Of a DNA stretch of 54,643 bases, positions 15,700 to 24,960 are shown one piece after another. Below the pieces are notes generated by a model. The model did no database searches. It had not been told where the DNA came from and saw only the letters and a list, made by a program, of their open reading frames with translations. Every line of letters begins with the position of its first letter. Position 1 is the stretch's first letter. A program made the translations under genes and the position numbers. Origin of the DNA: an uncultured Bacteroidales bacterium (lineage in GTDB: Bacteria; Bacteroidota; Bacteroidia; Bacteroidales; Paludibacteraceae); contig CAMHOK010000002.1 of NCBI GenBank assembly GCA_946186735.1, positions 1-54,643 of the forward strand, read 5' to 3'.

Positions 15700-16554
15700 A
15701 TGAAAACGACAAGATATATTATTTTAGCATTGGCGGCTATCTCGCTTATCGCTTGCGACAAGCACGATTTCTTCGATGAGCAGACCATCACCGGTGAGGT
15801 TGGACCTCAAGCCTACTGGGAGATAAGCTCATCGGCAGTAGCCGCAGGTCAGTCGCTGGGTTTCAAGCTGCAGTACTACACCTCGGTCAAAGAAGCGAGT
15901 ATCGACCGCTCGGAGGCTTGGTATAACCTCACGGAGAATATCGAGCGTCAAGTAACATGCCCATGGGTTACCTCTTTCACTTACTCTGTCTCGTCGAGCA
16001 CAGCCGAAGAGAAGCGCGTGGAGCAGAAGATAATGGTTTATCCGCACTCGGAGTCGCTGTGGAACGACTCGCTGCACGCTTATTACCTTGAGGGCTCCTT
16101 CCCTGTGAGCAGTACGCTCGTGCCTTTCTCTTGGGCATCGCCTGCGCAGTTCGATGCCGACAAGATGGTGCAGTATTTCGGCAATGGCTTCATGGAACAT
16201 TTCAAAGACAGTCTGATGCCCAAGATGAAGTATGCCGACTACCGCTCGATGATGATAGGTCTGGGGTTGGTGGACGACTTCATGCAATACACCGACTCGA
16301 CCTACGACCTTAACTCCAACTCGTGGGTGCGCCACTTCAAGTGGAACGCCGACTCCACCGACACCCCCGTTCCTGCCGACTTAGAGGCTCTCTATCGCGA
16401 CAGCGTCAGCTTCGACCGACTCATCTTCAACTCTGCCGAGAACAACTACTCTGTATCGTATGTGCGCAAGTACAACGTCCGTTCTGTCATCAGAGTGTAT
16501 GACAACAGAGGCGTATATGGTATAACCGAACCTAAGGTGATTGATGTCATCTGA
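15700..16554 (+). CDS. Lipoprotein of unknown family in the SusCD operon
   Basis: The 284-residue lipoprotein has a signal MKTTRYIILALAAISLIAC (Cys at 19) followed by DKHDFFDEQ, acidic residues that fit a surface-exported lipoprotein. I do not recognise a Pfam family. The N-terminal 20-110 is strand-rich, perhaps a SusE-like immunoglobulin domain, and 120-230 is more helical (SPAQFDADKMVQYFGNG). Position after susD suggests an accessory surface glycan-binding protein. Its TGA overlaps an ATG at 16554 (ATGA arrangement), although the better start of the next gene is 16578. The 50-base spacer upstream contains a small GAATA repeat. Confidence 0.75.
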   Translation: MKTTRYIILALAAISLIACDKHDFFDEQTITGEVGPQAYWEISSSAVAAGQSLGFKLQYYTSVKEASIDRSEAWYNLTENIERQVTCPWVTSFTYSVSSSTAEEKRVEQKIMVYPHSESLWNDSLHAYYLEGSFPVSSTLVPFSWASPAQFDADKMVQYFGNGFMEHFKDSLMPKMKYADYRSMMIGLGLVDDFMQYTDSTYDLNSNSWVRHFKWNADSTDTPVPADLEALYRDSVSFDRLIFNSAENNYSVSYVRKYNVRSVIRVYDNRGVYGITEPKVIDVI

Positions 16555-16577
16555 TGGACAATAAAAACATAAAAGCT

Positions 16578-18272
16578 ATGAAACGATTACAATATGTCAT
16601 ACTCGCGATAGCCGCCATGGCTGCTGTCGGGTGCAAAGAACATAAACCCTCGGTTGAGTTGCTGCCCAAAGATGCTGTCTCGTTCACCTACGTGATCAAT
16701 GGCGATTATGCTCTCGACTACTATGTTGACTCTGACATCACTTTCGAGAACACCTCGCCCACTCAGGGAACAGCCACCTGGAACTTCGGCGACAACACCC
16801 CTGAAGTGGTAACGACCGAGAAGACCGTGGTACACTCTTATACCGCTGCCGGCACTTTCTTCGTAACACTCACTATCGACAACGGAACAGAGAAAGTGCA
16901 GAAGAAGCAACCTATCATGATTGCCGACCTCAAGCCTATCATCTCGCTCAACGAGTATGAGGGTGTGTGCGAGGTCAACACCACGGCTGTGAGCTTCCAG
17001 ATAGAGCTGCCTAACCCCAAGAACCGTGTTGCCAACTACCATTGGTTCTTCCCCGAAGGAACGGTGGATGCTAACGGCGTTCTCATGGAAGAGTCCACCG
17101 AAAAGTTGCCCGGTGAGGTGAAGTTCACCAATGTCGGTTCGCAGACCGTTCGTTTGCAGGTGGACCTCGAGGGACGCATGCTCGAAGAAGCTTTTATCAA
17201 TGTGCAGGTGGGCTACAACAAAGAGGTACCCACGCTCTACTATGCCGTCAAGGATGGCAATATCATGGCGCTCAAGTTAGCCTCTGACGCTCCTGCAGAC
17301 ATGAAAATCAAACCTTTCGACTTAGGTCTGTCGTCGGGTGCTCACCCCTTCAACCTGCTCTTCCAAGACTCGCTGCTCTATGTGCTCGACTGCGGTAGTC
17401 AGTTCTATTATGTGGACGACACCGACGGCAAGCTCGGAGATGGTAAGATCTCGGTCATCGCAAAGGACGGCTCGCGCTTGGAGACGATGATAAGCAATGT
17501 GGGTCAGGCTGCTTTCGACGATCCCTTCTATGGCTATATCGATGGTTCAACGCTCTACTACGCTAACCGTAACACAGGTATCATACCCGTGCCTATCACC
17601 ACCCGTAACGCTATGTACTCGGCATCGGAGTATCCTTACTTCGTACAGCACAACACCCTTGAGTACTACAACAACGGTTGGGGCTACGGCTGCATAGGCG
17701 GCTGCTTTGGTAAGGTGAACGGCGTATGGCACTGGTGCAAGATATACAACGGTACGGGCTTGTTCCGCTTCCTCGATAGCGACATCCTCCCCGCGGCTAC
17801 CGCTCAAGGCAAGAACGCGCCGGCATCAGGCATAGCTCTGAACAGCCTGCATCCAAAATCGTTCGCTTACAACAAACAGACAGGTGAGTTCTACTTCACT
17901 CTCTGGGATGAGGGCTACGGAGGCTTCTATGCATGTCCTACATACGAAGACTTGGAGTCGATAGGCTCGAAGAAAGCCAACCTCGCCCCGTATAAGATCC
18001 TTCATGAGTCGGGTTTGGGCTTAGAGCCCATCATCACGGGTAGGCCTGCCAAGTATGAGGGAACGACCTCGGAGCCGGTGGCTATCTGCCAGTTGGCTTT
18101 AGACGAGGCAACAGGCTGCGTCTATTTCGGCTATCGCTCACCCGGCGACGCTACCAACGCCAAGTCGGGACTGATGCGCTACAACCCCGACACCAAGAAA
18201 GTGGAGACGGTGATAGAGGGTGTTGAGATCTATGGTCTGGCTATCAACCAAACACCGAGCAAACTGTTCTAA
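16578..18272 (+). CDS. PKD-domain surface lipoprotein
   Basis: The 564-residue lipoprotein has the signal MKRLQYVILAIAAMAAVGC, which favours the start at 16578 over the ATG at 16554. A PKD domain follows: FENTSPTQGTATWNFGDN (about 55-75) with HSYTAAGTFFVTLTI. A second Ig-like stretch covers about 115-210. The remainder (about 215-560) looks like a beta-propeller: repeated YAVKDGNIMAL, LYVLDCGSQFYYV and GCVYFGYRS strands. This matches PKD-like family lipoproteins often found in SusCD loci, where they probably bind the glycan at the surface. No catalytic motif is seen. It ends 10 bases before the glycoside hydrolase start. Confidence 0.8.
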   Translation: MKRLQYVILAIAAMAAVGCKEHKPSVELLPKDAVSFTYVINGDYALDYYVDSDITFENTSPTQGTATWNFGDNTPEVVTTEKTVVHSYTAAGTFFVTLTIDNGTEKVQKKQPIMIADLKPIISLNEYEGVCEVNTTAVSFQIELPNPKNRVANYHWFFPEGTVDANGVLMEESTEKLPGEVKFTNVGSQTVRLQVDLEGRMLEEAFINVQVGYNKEVPTLYYAVKDGNIMALKLASDAPADMKIKPFDLGLSSGAHPFNLLFQDSLLYVLDCGSQFYYVDDTDGKLGDGKISVIAKDGSRLETMISNVGQAAFDDPFYGYIDGSTLYYANRNTGIIPVPITTRNAMYSASEYPYFVQHNTLEYYNNGWGYGCIGGCFGKVNGVWHWCKIYNGTGLFRFLDSDILPAATAQGKNAPASGIALNSLHPKSFAYNKQTGEFYFTLWDEGYGGFYACPTYEDLESIGSKKANLAPYKILHESGLGLEPIITGRPAKYEGTTSEPVAICQLALDEATGCVYFGYRSPGDATNAKSGLMRYNPDTKKVETVIEGVEIYGLAINQTPSKLF

Positions 18273-18282
18273 ACATAGACAC

Positions 18283-20760
18283 ATGAAACGCAACTATTTA
18301 TTGATATTCCTGCTCTTGCTTCCCGCGTTGCTCATGTCGGAGCCTAAGCGTGAGATGCGTGCTGCGTGGGTAGCTACGGTGTGGGCACTCGACTGGCCGG
18401 CCACCACCTCCGGCTCGTGGGTCACCGACCCTGCACGGCAGCAGGCGCTGCTCTGCCAGATGCTCGACTCGATGAAGATGATGAACATGAACTGTGTGGC
18501 ACTGCAGGGACGAACGATGTCGGACGCATGGTATAAGTCGAAATATGAGCCTTGGAGTCAGTGGATAACAGGTACCCGCGGTGGTGAGCCTGAGTACGAC
18601 CCTATGGCTTTTGCTATCCAAGAGGCGCATAAGCGCGGCATGGAGCTGCATGTGTGGATCAACCCTTATCGCTACTCGTCGTCAGAGACGCAGTTCAACA
18701 CCAACAAAGCTCTTGCTAACGACTACGCCAACACCCATGCCGACTGGCTCATGACCGTGGGTGCCGCCACCATACTCAACCCCGGACTGGAGGCAGTCAA
18801 GCAGCGTATATGCGATGTGGTGGAAGACTTGGTGAGCAACTACGATGTGGACGGCATTCTCTTCGACGACTATTTCTACCTCTCAGGAACGCCCGCTTCG
18901 ATGGACGCTGACCTGTATAAGGCCAACAACCCTCAAGGTCTCTCGCAAGAGGACTGGCGTCGTGAGCAGGTCAACGAGATGGTGGCTCGGGTGCAACAGA
19001 CTATCCTCAAGACCAAGCCCTGGGTCACTTTCGGTATAGGTCCGGCACCTCAGGTGGCGTCTAACGCAGCGCATGCCGCTAAGTACGGCGTGCCGCAAGG
19101 ACCTTTCTCCGACTGGCAGTACAACTCTATCTACTCCGACCCCTTAGCATGGATGAGCAGACGCACTATCGATTATATATCGCCTCAGATGTATTGGCAT
19201 GTGGGCAGCTCCACCTGCGACTTCTCGTTGCTCTCGGAGTGGTGGTCGATGATAGCCGAGCGCTATGGTCGCCACTTCTATCCCTCACACTCGGTGGAGG
19301 ATAGCAAGGCTTCTGCCACCGTCGAGGAGGTGAACAAGCTCAGGGAGGACGACCGCATAGGTGTCACCGGCTCGGTGCTCTACAGCATACGCAACGGTAT
19401 ATATAAGAACCAAGGCTACACACATTACATGCTCTCTAACGCATGGCGCACACCGGCTCTGCCTCCGCAGAAATGGTGGCGTCGGCAAGAGACACAGCTC
19501 TTCGTTGGCAATCTGCGCTACGAGAGCCAGAACGCTATCTGCTGGAACGCACCGGCACAAGAGAGCAATGTGCGCTATGCCGTCTATTGTCTGCCCAAGG
19601 ACAGCGTGGGCAAGCCCGGACAGTTCTATACGGGTAAGTACCTGCTTGGTATGACCTACGAGACACGCTACCCCGTGAAGATGCAGAACGGATGGACCTA
19701 TGCCGTGTCGGTGGTGGACCGCTATGGTAACGAGTATGCACCCGTCACTTTCAATACAGTCTTCTCTTCGACCAAGGCAGCCGTGCTCGACTATCCTCAG
19801 AACGGAGGCAATCCGCTCTTGCCCACCTATTTCACTTGGGAGAAAGTGGAAGGAGCCGACTCGTATTTCGTTGAGATATCTGCCGATGCCGCTCACGAGG
19901 ATGTGATAGGTTGGCACGAGGTGGCAGACAACCGTTTCTACACAGGCAAGATGCATATCTTAGAGGAGGGCAAGACCTACTACTGGCGTGTGCTCACGCG
20001 TGCTGCTGACGCCGAGGACCGGTGGTCTGAGACTCGCTCTTTCACCGGCAACTGCTTCACCATGGAGTATCCTGCCGACTCGCAGAAAGATGTGGAGCTG
20101 ACCACCGAGCTGGTGTGTGACAGCGTGGCAGCTGACGATACAGAGTACACTTTCGAGATAGCCACCAAGAGCACTTTCGCCTCTTCGAGCATAGTGTTCA
20201 CACAGAACAGTACTGTGCCCAGAGTGAGAGTGGCAGAGAATGTGTTGGCTTCTTATACCGTCTATTTCGTGCGTTGCACCGTGAGGTATGGTGGTGTGGT
20301 AGTGATGAGCGACCCCACTGTGTTCACCACTTTACGCATACCTGCCACCAAGCCTGTGCTGCTCAAGCCTGCCGATGGCGACACCATCGTCTCAACAACC
20401 GTAGAGGTGAGCTGGCAGGAGCAGTCGTCGCGCGGCTTCCGCGTAGAGCTCTCAACGCACGAAGGGTTCGCACCGCGTATGACTAAGAGTCAGACCGTGG
20501 ACGCTTATACCTATCAGGCTACCTTCACCGAGGTGGAGGCAGGCAACTATTTCTTGCGCGTGCGCGCCTCAGACGAAGGCGGATATGTCGATTCGGATGT
20601 TATCAACCTTACCGTTCAGACTCCTACCGGACTCAATGCTTTCAATAATGAAAAAGCAAACAGGGTAGAGAAAGTGGTGGTGGATGGCGAAATTCTCATT
20701 CTCATGCCTGATGGAGAGAGCTACGATGTACTCGGCAGAAAAAGGGAGTTGTCGCGATAG
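18283..20760 (+). CDS. GHL10-family glycoside hydrolase (DigH/YddW/YngK-like), secreted
   Basis: The 825-residue protein has a signal peptide (MKRNYLLIFLLLLPALLMS) and a GHL10 (DUF187) TIM barrel from about 22 to 350. Family marks are KREMRAAWVATVWALDWP at the start, HVWINPYRY (about 123-131) and VDGILFDDYFY (about 187-197), whose Asp pair is the expected catalytic region. The E. coli relative DigH (YddW) cuts peptide-free (denuded) peptidoglycan glycan. Residues ~400-790 are fibronectin-III-like modules. The C-terminus ends with a ~25-residue module (KVVVDGEILILMPDGESYD, then VLGRKRELSR) that also closes the 20994-24803 protein. It is the last gene of the kinase-murQ-susCD operon, which supports a peptidoglycan substrate. 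Start chosen for the signal peptide, 10 bases after the previous stop. Confidence 0.88.
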   Translation: MKRNYLLIFLLLLPALLMSEPKREMRAAWVATVWALDWPATTSGSWVTDPARQQALLCQMLDSMKMMNMNCVALQGRTMSDAWYKSKYEPWSQWITGTRGGEPEYDPMAFAIQEAHKRGMELHVWINPYRYSSSETQFNTNKALANDYANTHADWLMTVGAATILNPGLEAVKQRICDVVEDLVSNYDVDGILFDDYFYLSGTPASMDADLYKANNPQGLSQEDWRREQVNEMVARVQQTILKTKPWVTFGIGPAPQVASNAAHAAKYGVPQGPFSDWQYNSIYSDPLAWMSRRTIDYISPQMYWHVGSSTCDFSLLSEWWSMIAERYGRHFYPSHSVEDSKASATVEEVNKLREDDRIGVTGSVLYSIRNGIYKNQGYTHYMLSNAWRTPALPPQKWWRRQETQLFVGNLRYESQNAICWNAPAQESNVRYAVYCLPKDSVGKPGQFYTGKYLLGMTYETRYPVKMQNGWTYAVSVVDRYGNEYAPVTFNTVFSSTKAAVLDYPQNGGNPLLPTYFTWEKVEGADSYFVEISADAAHEDVIGWHEVADNRFYTGKMHILEEGKTYYWRVLTRAADAEDRWSETRSFTGNCFTMEYPADSQKDVELTTELVCDSVAADDTEYTFEIATKSTFASSSIVFTQNSTVPRVRVAENVLASYTVYFVRCTVRYGGVVVMSDPTVFTTLRIPATKPVLLKPADGDTIVSTTVEVSWQEQSSRGFRVELSTHEGFAPRMTKSQTVDAYTYQATFTEVEAGNYFLRVRASDEGGYVDSDVINLTVQTPTGLNAFNNEKANRVEKVVVDGEILILMPDGESYDVLGRKRELSR

Positions 20761-20804
20761 CAGACATGCTGAGTTGAAGATTTTTTGCTTATTTTATCAA
20801 TAAT

Positions 20805-20836
20805 CTTGTGTGTTATAAAAACTTTTTGTACATTTG
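20805..20836 (+). promoter_or_regulatory. Promoter for the large secreted protein gene
   Basis: -33 CTTG (20805-20808), 20 bases of spacing and -7 TACATTTG (20829-20836). It predicts a leader of about 150 bases containing a 6-bp GC hairpin (CTCGGG 20902-20907 with CCCGAG 20915-20920) and a GAGGGAG ribosome-binding-like stretch just before the start. Confidence 0.75.
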
Positions 20837-20993
20837 CAGCGACATATCGTTAAAAAAACGACAATAGAGTAAAAAGAGCAATATCACAATTATTTAACCC
20901 GCTCGGGTGTCCCGCCCGAGTATAAATTTAATCGAACCGAGGAGCCTGACGGATGGGAGGTCGGATACTCTGAGGGAGAAAACACAAAAAAAC

Positions 20994-23900
20994 ATGAAAA
21001 AGATTTTTATGCTTTTTGCAGCTTGCTTGTTAGCGTTCTCGCTATCGGCAGCTGAGTTGAACATTTTCGCTTCCGGTCTGAAAGCCGGTGCGGTAAATGA
21101 AGAGTTCAAGGCAGAGATCAGTTATGTTCTGAATGCTCCTGCTACCGCTCTTGAGGTACAACTCCTCAGCGGTGACGAAGTGAAGGCTACTATCCCCGTA
21201 ACGGGCGACGATAACCTCACTAAGGGCGCTCACACCGTTACCATCGACCTCTCTGAGGTTGCCGGAGGTGTTTATACCTGGGCTATCAAGGCTACGGGTG
21301 CTGCTACAGCAGATGCTCCTGCTTTGGTAGGAACAGCCGGTGTGGCAGGCGACATGACTCGTGGTCTTACTATCGACAAGAACCCCGAGAGTCCGTTCTA
21401 CGGAAACATCTACACCGTAAACGGTAAGTCACAAGGTCTTTATGCCTTTGATGCTACTCTTGCTCCTTTGTTTGAAGGTGCTCAAGTTGCAAACCAAGGT
21501 TGGCAAACAGGTAACTCCTCACCTTTCAATGCCAATGTGGCTGCTGACGGAAAGGTGTTTATGAACGATTGGGGAGATACCGAACCTAATATCCGCATCT
21601 TCGACCCGGCTAATCCGACAGCCGAGTTGAAAGTTGTGTTTGGTGGTACTGCCTCAGGTACAGATGGATTCATGGTTAATGAAGCTGGCGACACTATTCA
21701 CGGTTCGATGTCATGGTGCTTACCCGTAGGTGCAGGAAAAGAGACTGTTCTCTACACTTCTGACGAAGACTATAAGCAACAAGGCAGCATGGCTATCTAT
21801 AAGTATGCTGTTGGCGACGCTCAGACTCCTATTACTACTAAGCCTGAAGTTGTTCAGTTGGTTGGTAAGTTCGGTATTGCTAACGGATGCTATACCATTA
21901 TCCCTTCGAAGACCGGAGGTTGGTGGGTAGCTCAACACCGTTGGGATGAGGCCGCTGTTAACCCTTCATTGATTCACATTGCAGGCGACACATTAAACTA
22001 TAATTCTGCTAACGGTGCACGCGTAACCAATGCTACTATAGGTTATAACAGCCGTGGTATCTTGGCTGTAAATGCTGACCAGAGTGTGCTTGTTGCAGGT
22101 AATTCAACTAACTACATCGTTTATGATGTTGTTTGGACTGACGGTGTTCCTACTCTTACTCAGAAATATCTCATTGTTCACGGCTTGACAGGTGCCTACG
22201 CAGTAGCTCTTGACAATGCAGGCAACGTATATGGTGTAGGTCAGAACACAGCTCTTACCGTTTGGGCATTGCCTAAGGCTGAGAACTCATGTGTAACACC
22301 TGCTCCTGAGGCAAGTACTCTCGAAGTAAAGAAAGCAGCCGTTGCTAAGATTACCTACGAGTTGAATGGCGGTGTTGCCAACGACTATGGATGGCTGTCG
22401 AAGAGCGACATGTTTGATGACTTTATGCATACTGCTAACCCTGATAAGGAATTCCAGACTCTTGAGTACTACATGGCTCAGGCCGATCCTCTGGGAGCTC
22501 CTAACATCTGCTCTAATCTGCTTAACCCCGAAGTAGCCTTTGCTGATGCTGATAAGTGGGGATGGCTGAAAGACTATATCTTAGCCGTTTCAGACGCACA
22601 GAGAGTAGAAGACTCAGGTATCTCAGCTTATCCTGAAACCGGTGCCGGTGCTGCATGGCGCTACGCAGTAGGTGCCTTCTTCGTAAGCGGTCAGCGTCCA
22701 GGTTGGCCTAAGAGTGCCAACTTCGCAAAGGCAGGTACATACGAAGCTTTCCAACCCGCATGGGGTCATGCATGGGCTAACCCTGTAGCTCCTGAGGCAG
22801 AGTTCGTTCTTAACGCTCCTTATCGCGAGGGCTTCACCTTCGACGGATGGTATGCTAATGCTGACTTCTCAGGCGACAAGGTTCTCAAAGTTGACGCTTC
22901 GACCGAAGGTACTCTCTATGCTAAATGGATTGAGTATATCCCGACCGTTGCTGAGGTGATAGCTATGGAAGATGCTACTAAGACCAAAGTGGCAGGTACC
23001 GTTTCGTTCGTACAAGGCTCTAACTTCTGGATCCAGGACGCTACCGGTGGTATCCTCTGCTATGGTAAGAACAATGGTCTGACCGAAGGCGATGTAGTCG
23101 TTCTCTCGGGTGAGAAGACTATCTATAAAGGTTCGCCTGAGCTTAACAACGCCAAGGTTGAGTCGAAAGAGGCAGGCGATGAGCTCAAGCCTCAGACTAT
23201 CCCTTCGCTTGCTCCTGTCATGTCAGCCGAGACCTCTTATCTCAACCAGCTCGTTTATGTAGAAGGCTTGAAGATGGCTCGCTACGAGGAAGCTGGCAAC
23301 TATAAGAACCCTGTTGTGGCTGATGCTCTTGGCAATGAGATTATTCTCTATAACATGGGCGTTGAAGAGACTGATGTACCTGTAGGTGCAAAGGTTAACA
23401 TCAAAGCTGTGGTAGGTATCTACAACACTACTATCCAGTTCCGTGGAAAGAAAGACTGGGTGGTAGCATCGTCGCTTGCTGCAAAAGACAACTATGAGTA
23501 TCCTGTTCGCGATGCCGCTGACGACTTCGCCGGTTACACTCTGACCAACGAGTGGATCTACTCGGTTATCGCTGACAACTATTCCGACAACCTGCCCGGT
23601 CCTACCGATCACGCTCGCGGAATGGCTGTAAAGGATGGTATCATGTACTTCGTTAACCGTGCTAACGGCTCGCTCACTCGCGTGAACGGTGCTACCGGCA
23701 TCATGCTCGATCCTCTGCCTATCGTAGGCGACCACCTCTTCGAGCATGAGAGCTATGCAGGTACCGACTCGGCTAAGTGGGACGCTTCGGTTACTCTGGC
23801 CTTCAACGACCTCAAGATTGATGACGCAGGTAACGCACTCATCGGTGCTTGTTTGACCAGCTCACAACGCTTCCAGATCTATAAGGTTGACCTCGAGACC

Positions 23901-24803
23901 GGTGCAGCTACTACCGTCATCGACGAGCGCCTCTGGGACAATGTAGAAGAGGGCTTCGACAAGATCAACTTCCGCTTCGATGCCTTCGGCGTTTACGGTG
24001 ATGTTAACAACGACGCTGTCATCATGGCTGCCGATGCTAACGGATGGAACGCTTTCCGCTGGGTAATAGAAGGTGGTGTGGCTCAACCCGCTCAGCTCGT
24101 TACCCTCGAGCCGGTCGAGAACGTCAACTCCTACTATATCGAGATGAAACCGCAAGATCCTACCAAGCCAGATAGTCCGAAGGTTGCTACTTGGACCGTA
24201 ACAAGCCCTGGTACCGCTCCTCAGATCTTCCCGTTGGAAGGTGGTATGTTCTATGTTGATGGTTGGGCAACTCTGCCTATCCTCTTCGACGAAGAAGGTT
24301 ATATCATCGACGACTTCAAGAATGTTCCGTCAGGTACGAAGATTGGTAACAACGAAGGCGACACCTGCACCCTCAACACAGGACACAACGGACTGGCTGA
24401 GTTCCAGATTGGTGATGAGTACTTCCTCGTGATGTGCGCAACCAACACCGTAGGCTCACCTACGTCTTCGTTCGCTATCTATAAGTTCAAAGATGCTGCT
24501 AAGTCGTTCGCCGAGATGGAGCCGCTGTGGTACTTCCCTGCTGCCGGTATGGGTGAGCTCACCAACGGTTGCCGTACCGCCGTTCCTTCTGTAGAGGTTG
24601 ACGGAACAACAGCTAAGATATATGTTTACACCCACAACAACGGTTATGCCGTTTACACCATGACAGGCAAGGCAGGTCAACTCGAAGGTGTTGACAATAT
24701 CAAGGACCTCAACAACGAAGTTAAGAAAGTGGTTGAGAACGGACAAGTTTACATCTACAAGAATGGTGTTAAGTACACTGTTCTGGGTGTAGAAGTAAAA
24801 TAA
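20994..24803 (+). CDS. Large secreted multidomain protein with InlB-type repeat and OB-fold-like region
   Basis: The 1269-residue protein has a signal peptide (MKKIFMLFAACLLAFSLSAA), an Ig-like N-domain (about 22-105), a beta-propeller-like part (about 115-440), a region with a Listeria-Bacteroides (InlB B) repeat end (GFTFDGWYANADFSG and LYAKW, about 615-645), an OB-fold-like segment (AGTVSFVQGSNFWIQDATGG, about 660-830), and a second propeller-like part (about 836-1190) reminiscent of DUF4623 proteins. It ends in GQVYIYKNGVKYTVLGVEVK, related to the end of the GHL10 hydrolase. No catalytic motif is seen, so a binding or adhesive surface role is a guess. It has its own promoter and a strong terminator. 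Its regular codon use suggests good expression. Confidence 0.8.
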   Translation: MKKIFMLFAACLLAFSLSAAELNIFASGLKAGAVNEEFKAEISYVLNAPATALEVQLLSGDEVKATIPVTGDDNLTKGAHTVTIDLSEVAGGVYTWAIKATGAATADAPALVGTAGVAGDMTRGLTIDKNPESPFYGNIYTVNGKSQGLYAFDATLAPLFEGAQVANQGWQTGNSSPFNANVAADGKVFMNDWGDTEPNIRIFDPANPTAELKVVFGGTASGTDGFMVNEAGDTIHGSMSWCLPVGAGKETVLYTSDEDYKQQGSMAIYKYAVGDAQTPITTKPEVVQLVGKFGIANGCYTIIPSKTGGWWVAQHRWDEAAVNPSLIHIAGDTLNYNSANGARVTNATIGYNSRGILAVNADQSVLVAGNSTNYIVYDVVWTDGVPTLTQKYLIVHGLTGAYAVALDNAGNVYGVGQNTALTVWALPKAENSCVTPAPEASTLEVKKAAVAKITYELNGGVANDYGWLSKSDMFDDFMHTANPDKEFQTLEYYMAQADPLGAPNICSNLLNPEVAFADADKWGWLKDYILAVSDAQRVEDSGISAYPETGAGAAWRYAVGAFFVSGQRPGWPKSANFAKAGTYEAFQPAWGHAWANPVAPEAEFVLNAPYREGFTFDGWYANADFSGDKVLKVDASTEGTLYAKWIEYIPTVAEVIAMEDATKTKVAGTVSFVQGSNFWIQDATGGILCYGKNNGLTEGDVVVLSGEKTIYKGSPELNNAKVESKEAGDELKPQTIPSLAPVMSAETSYLNQLVYVEGLKMARYEEAGNYKNPVVADALGNEIILYNMGVEETDVPVGAKVNIKAVVGIYNTTIQFRGKKDWVVASSLAAKDNYEYPVRDAADDFAGYTLTNEWIYSVIADNYSDNLPGPTDHARGMAVKDGIMYFVNRANGSLTRVNGATGIMLDPLPIVGDHLFEHESYAGTDSAKWDASVTLAFNDLKIDDAGNALIGACLTSSQRFQIYKVDLETGAATTVIDERLWDNVEEGFDKINFRFDAFGVYGDVNNDAVIMAADANGWNAFRWVIEGGVAQPAQLVTLEPVENVNSYYIEMKPQDPTKPDSPKVATWTVTSPGTAPQIFPLEGGMFYVDGWATLPILFDEEGYIIDDFKNVPSGTKIGNNEGDTCTLNTGHNGLAEFQIGDEYFLVMCATNTVGSPTSSFAIYKFKDAAKSFAEMEPLWYFPAAGMGELTNGCRTAVPSVEVDGTTAKIYVYTHNNGYAVYTMTGKAGQLEGVDNIKDLNNEVKKVVENGQVYIYKNGVKYTVLGVEVK

Positions 24804-24867
24804 GTTAACTTCTCTTTCGAGACCGAGACCTTTCGATATCCCGACATCTCGAAAAAGACTCTATAGC

Positions 24868-24896
24868 AAGTGCACTCCCTCGGGGGTGCACTTTTT
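24868..24896 (+). terminator. Rho-independent terminator after the large secreted protein gene
   Basis: The stem AAGTGCACTCCC (24868-24879) pairs with GGGGGTGCACTT (24882-24893) with one G-T pair and a tight loop, followed by a T run interrupted by G. It isolates the 20994-24803 gene from the next promoter at 24908. Confidence 0.9.
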
Positions 24897-24907
24897 GTTG
24901 TTATGCT

Positions 24908-24938
24908 TTTGTTGTTTGAGTTTTTTTTCATAACTTTG
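24908..24938 (+). promoter_or_regulatory. Promoter for the phosphodiester glycosidase-amidase-esterase group
   Basis: -33 TTTG (24908-24911), 19 bases of spacing and -7 TAACTTTG (24931-24938), directly after the preceding terminator. The short leader puts the transcript start near 24945. Confidence 0.75.
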
Positions 24939-24960
24939 TGGCGTATTAAAATCACCGACC

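Noticed and set aside
23223..23747. 174-residue minus-strand frame in the large secreted protein gene
   Set aside because: Antisense shadow without motifs; the plus-strand frame is continuous with clear signal peptide and domains.
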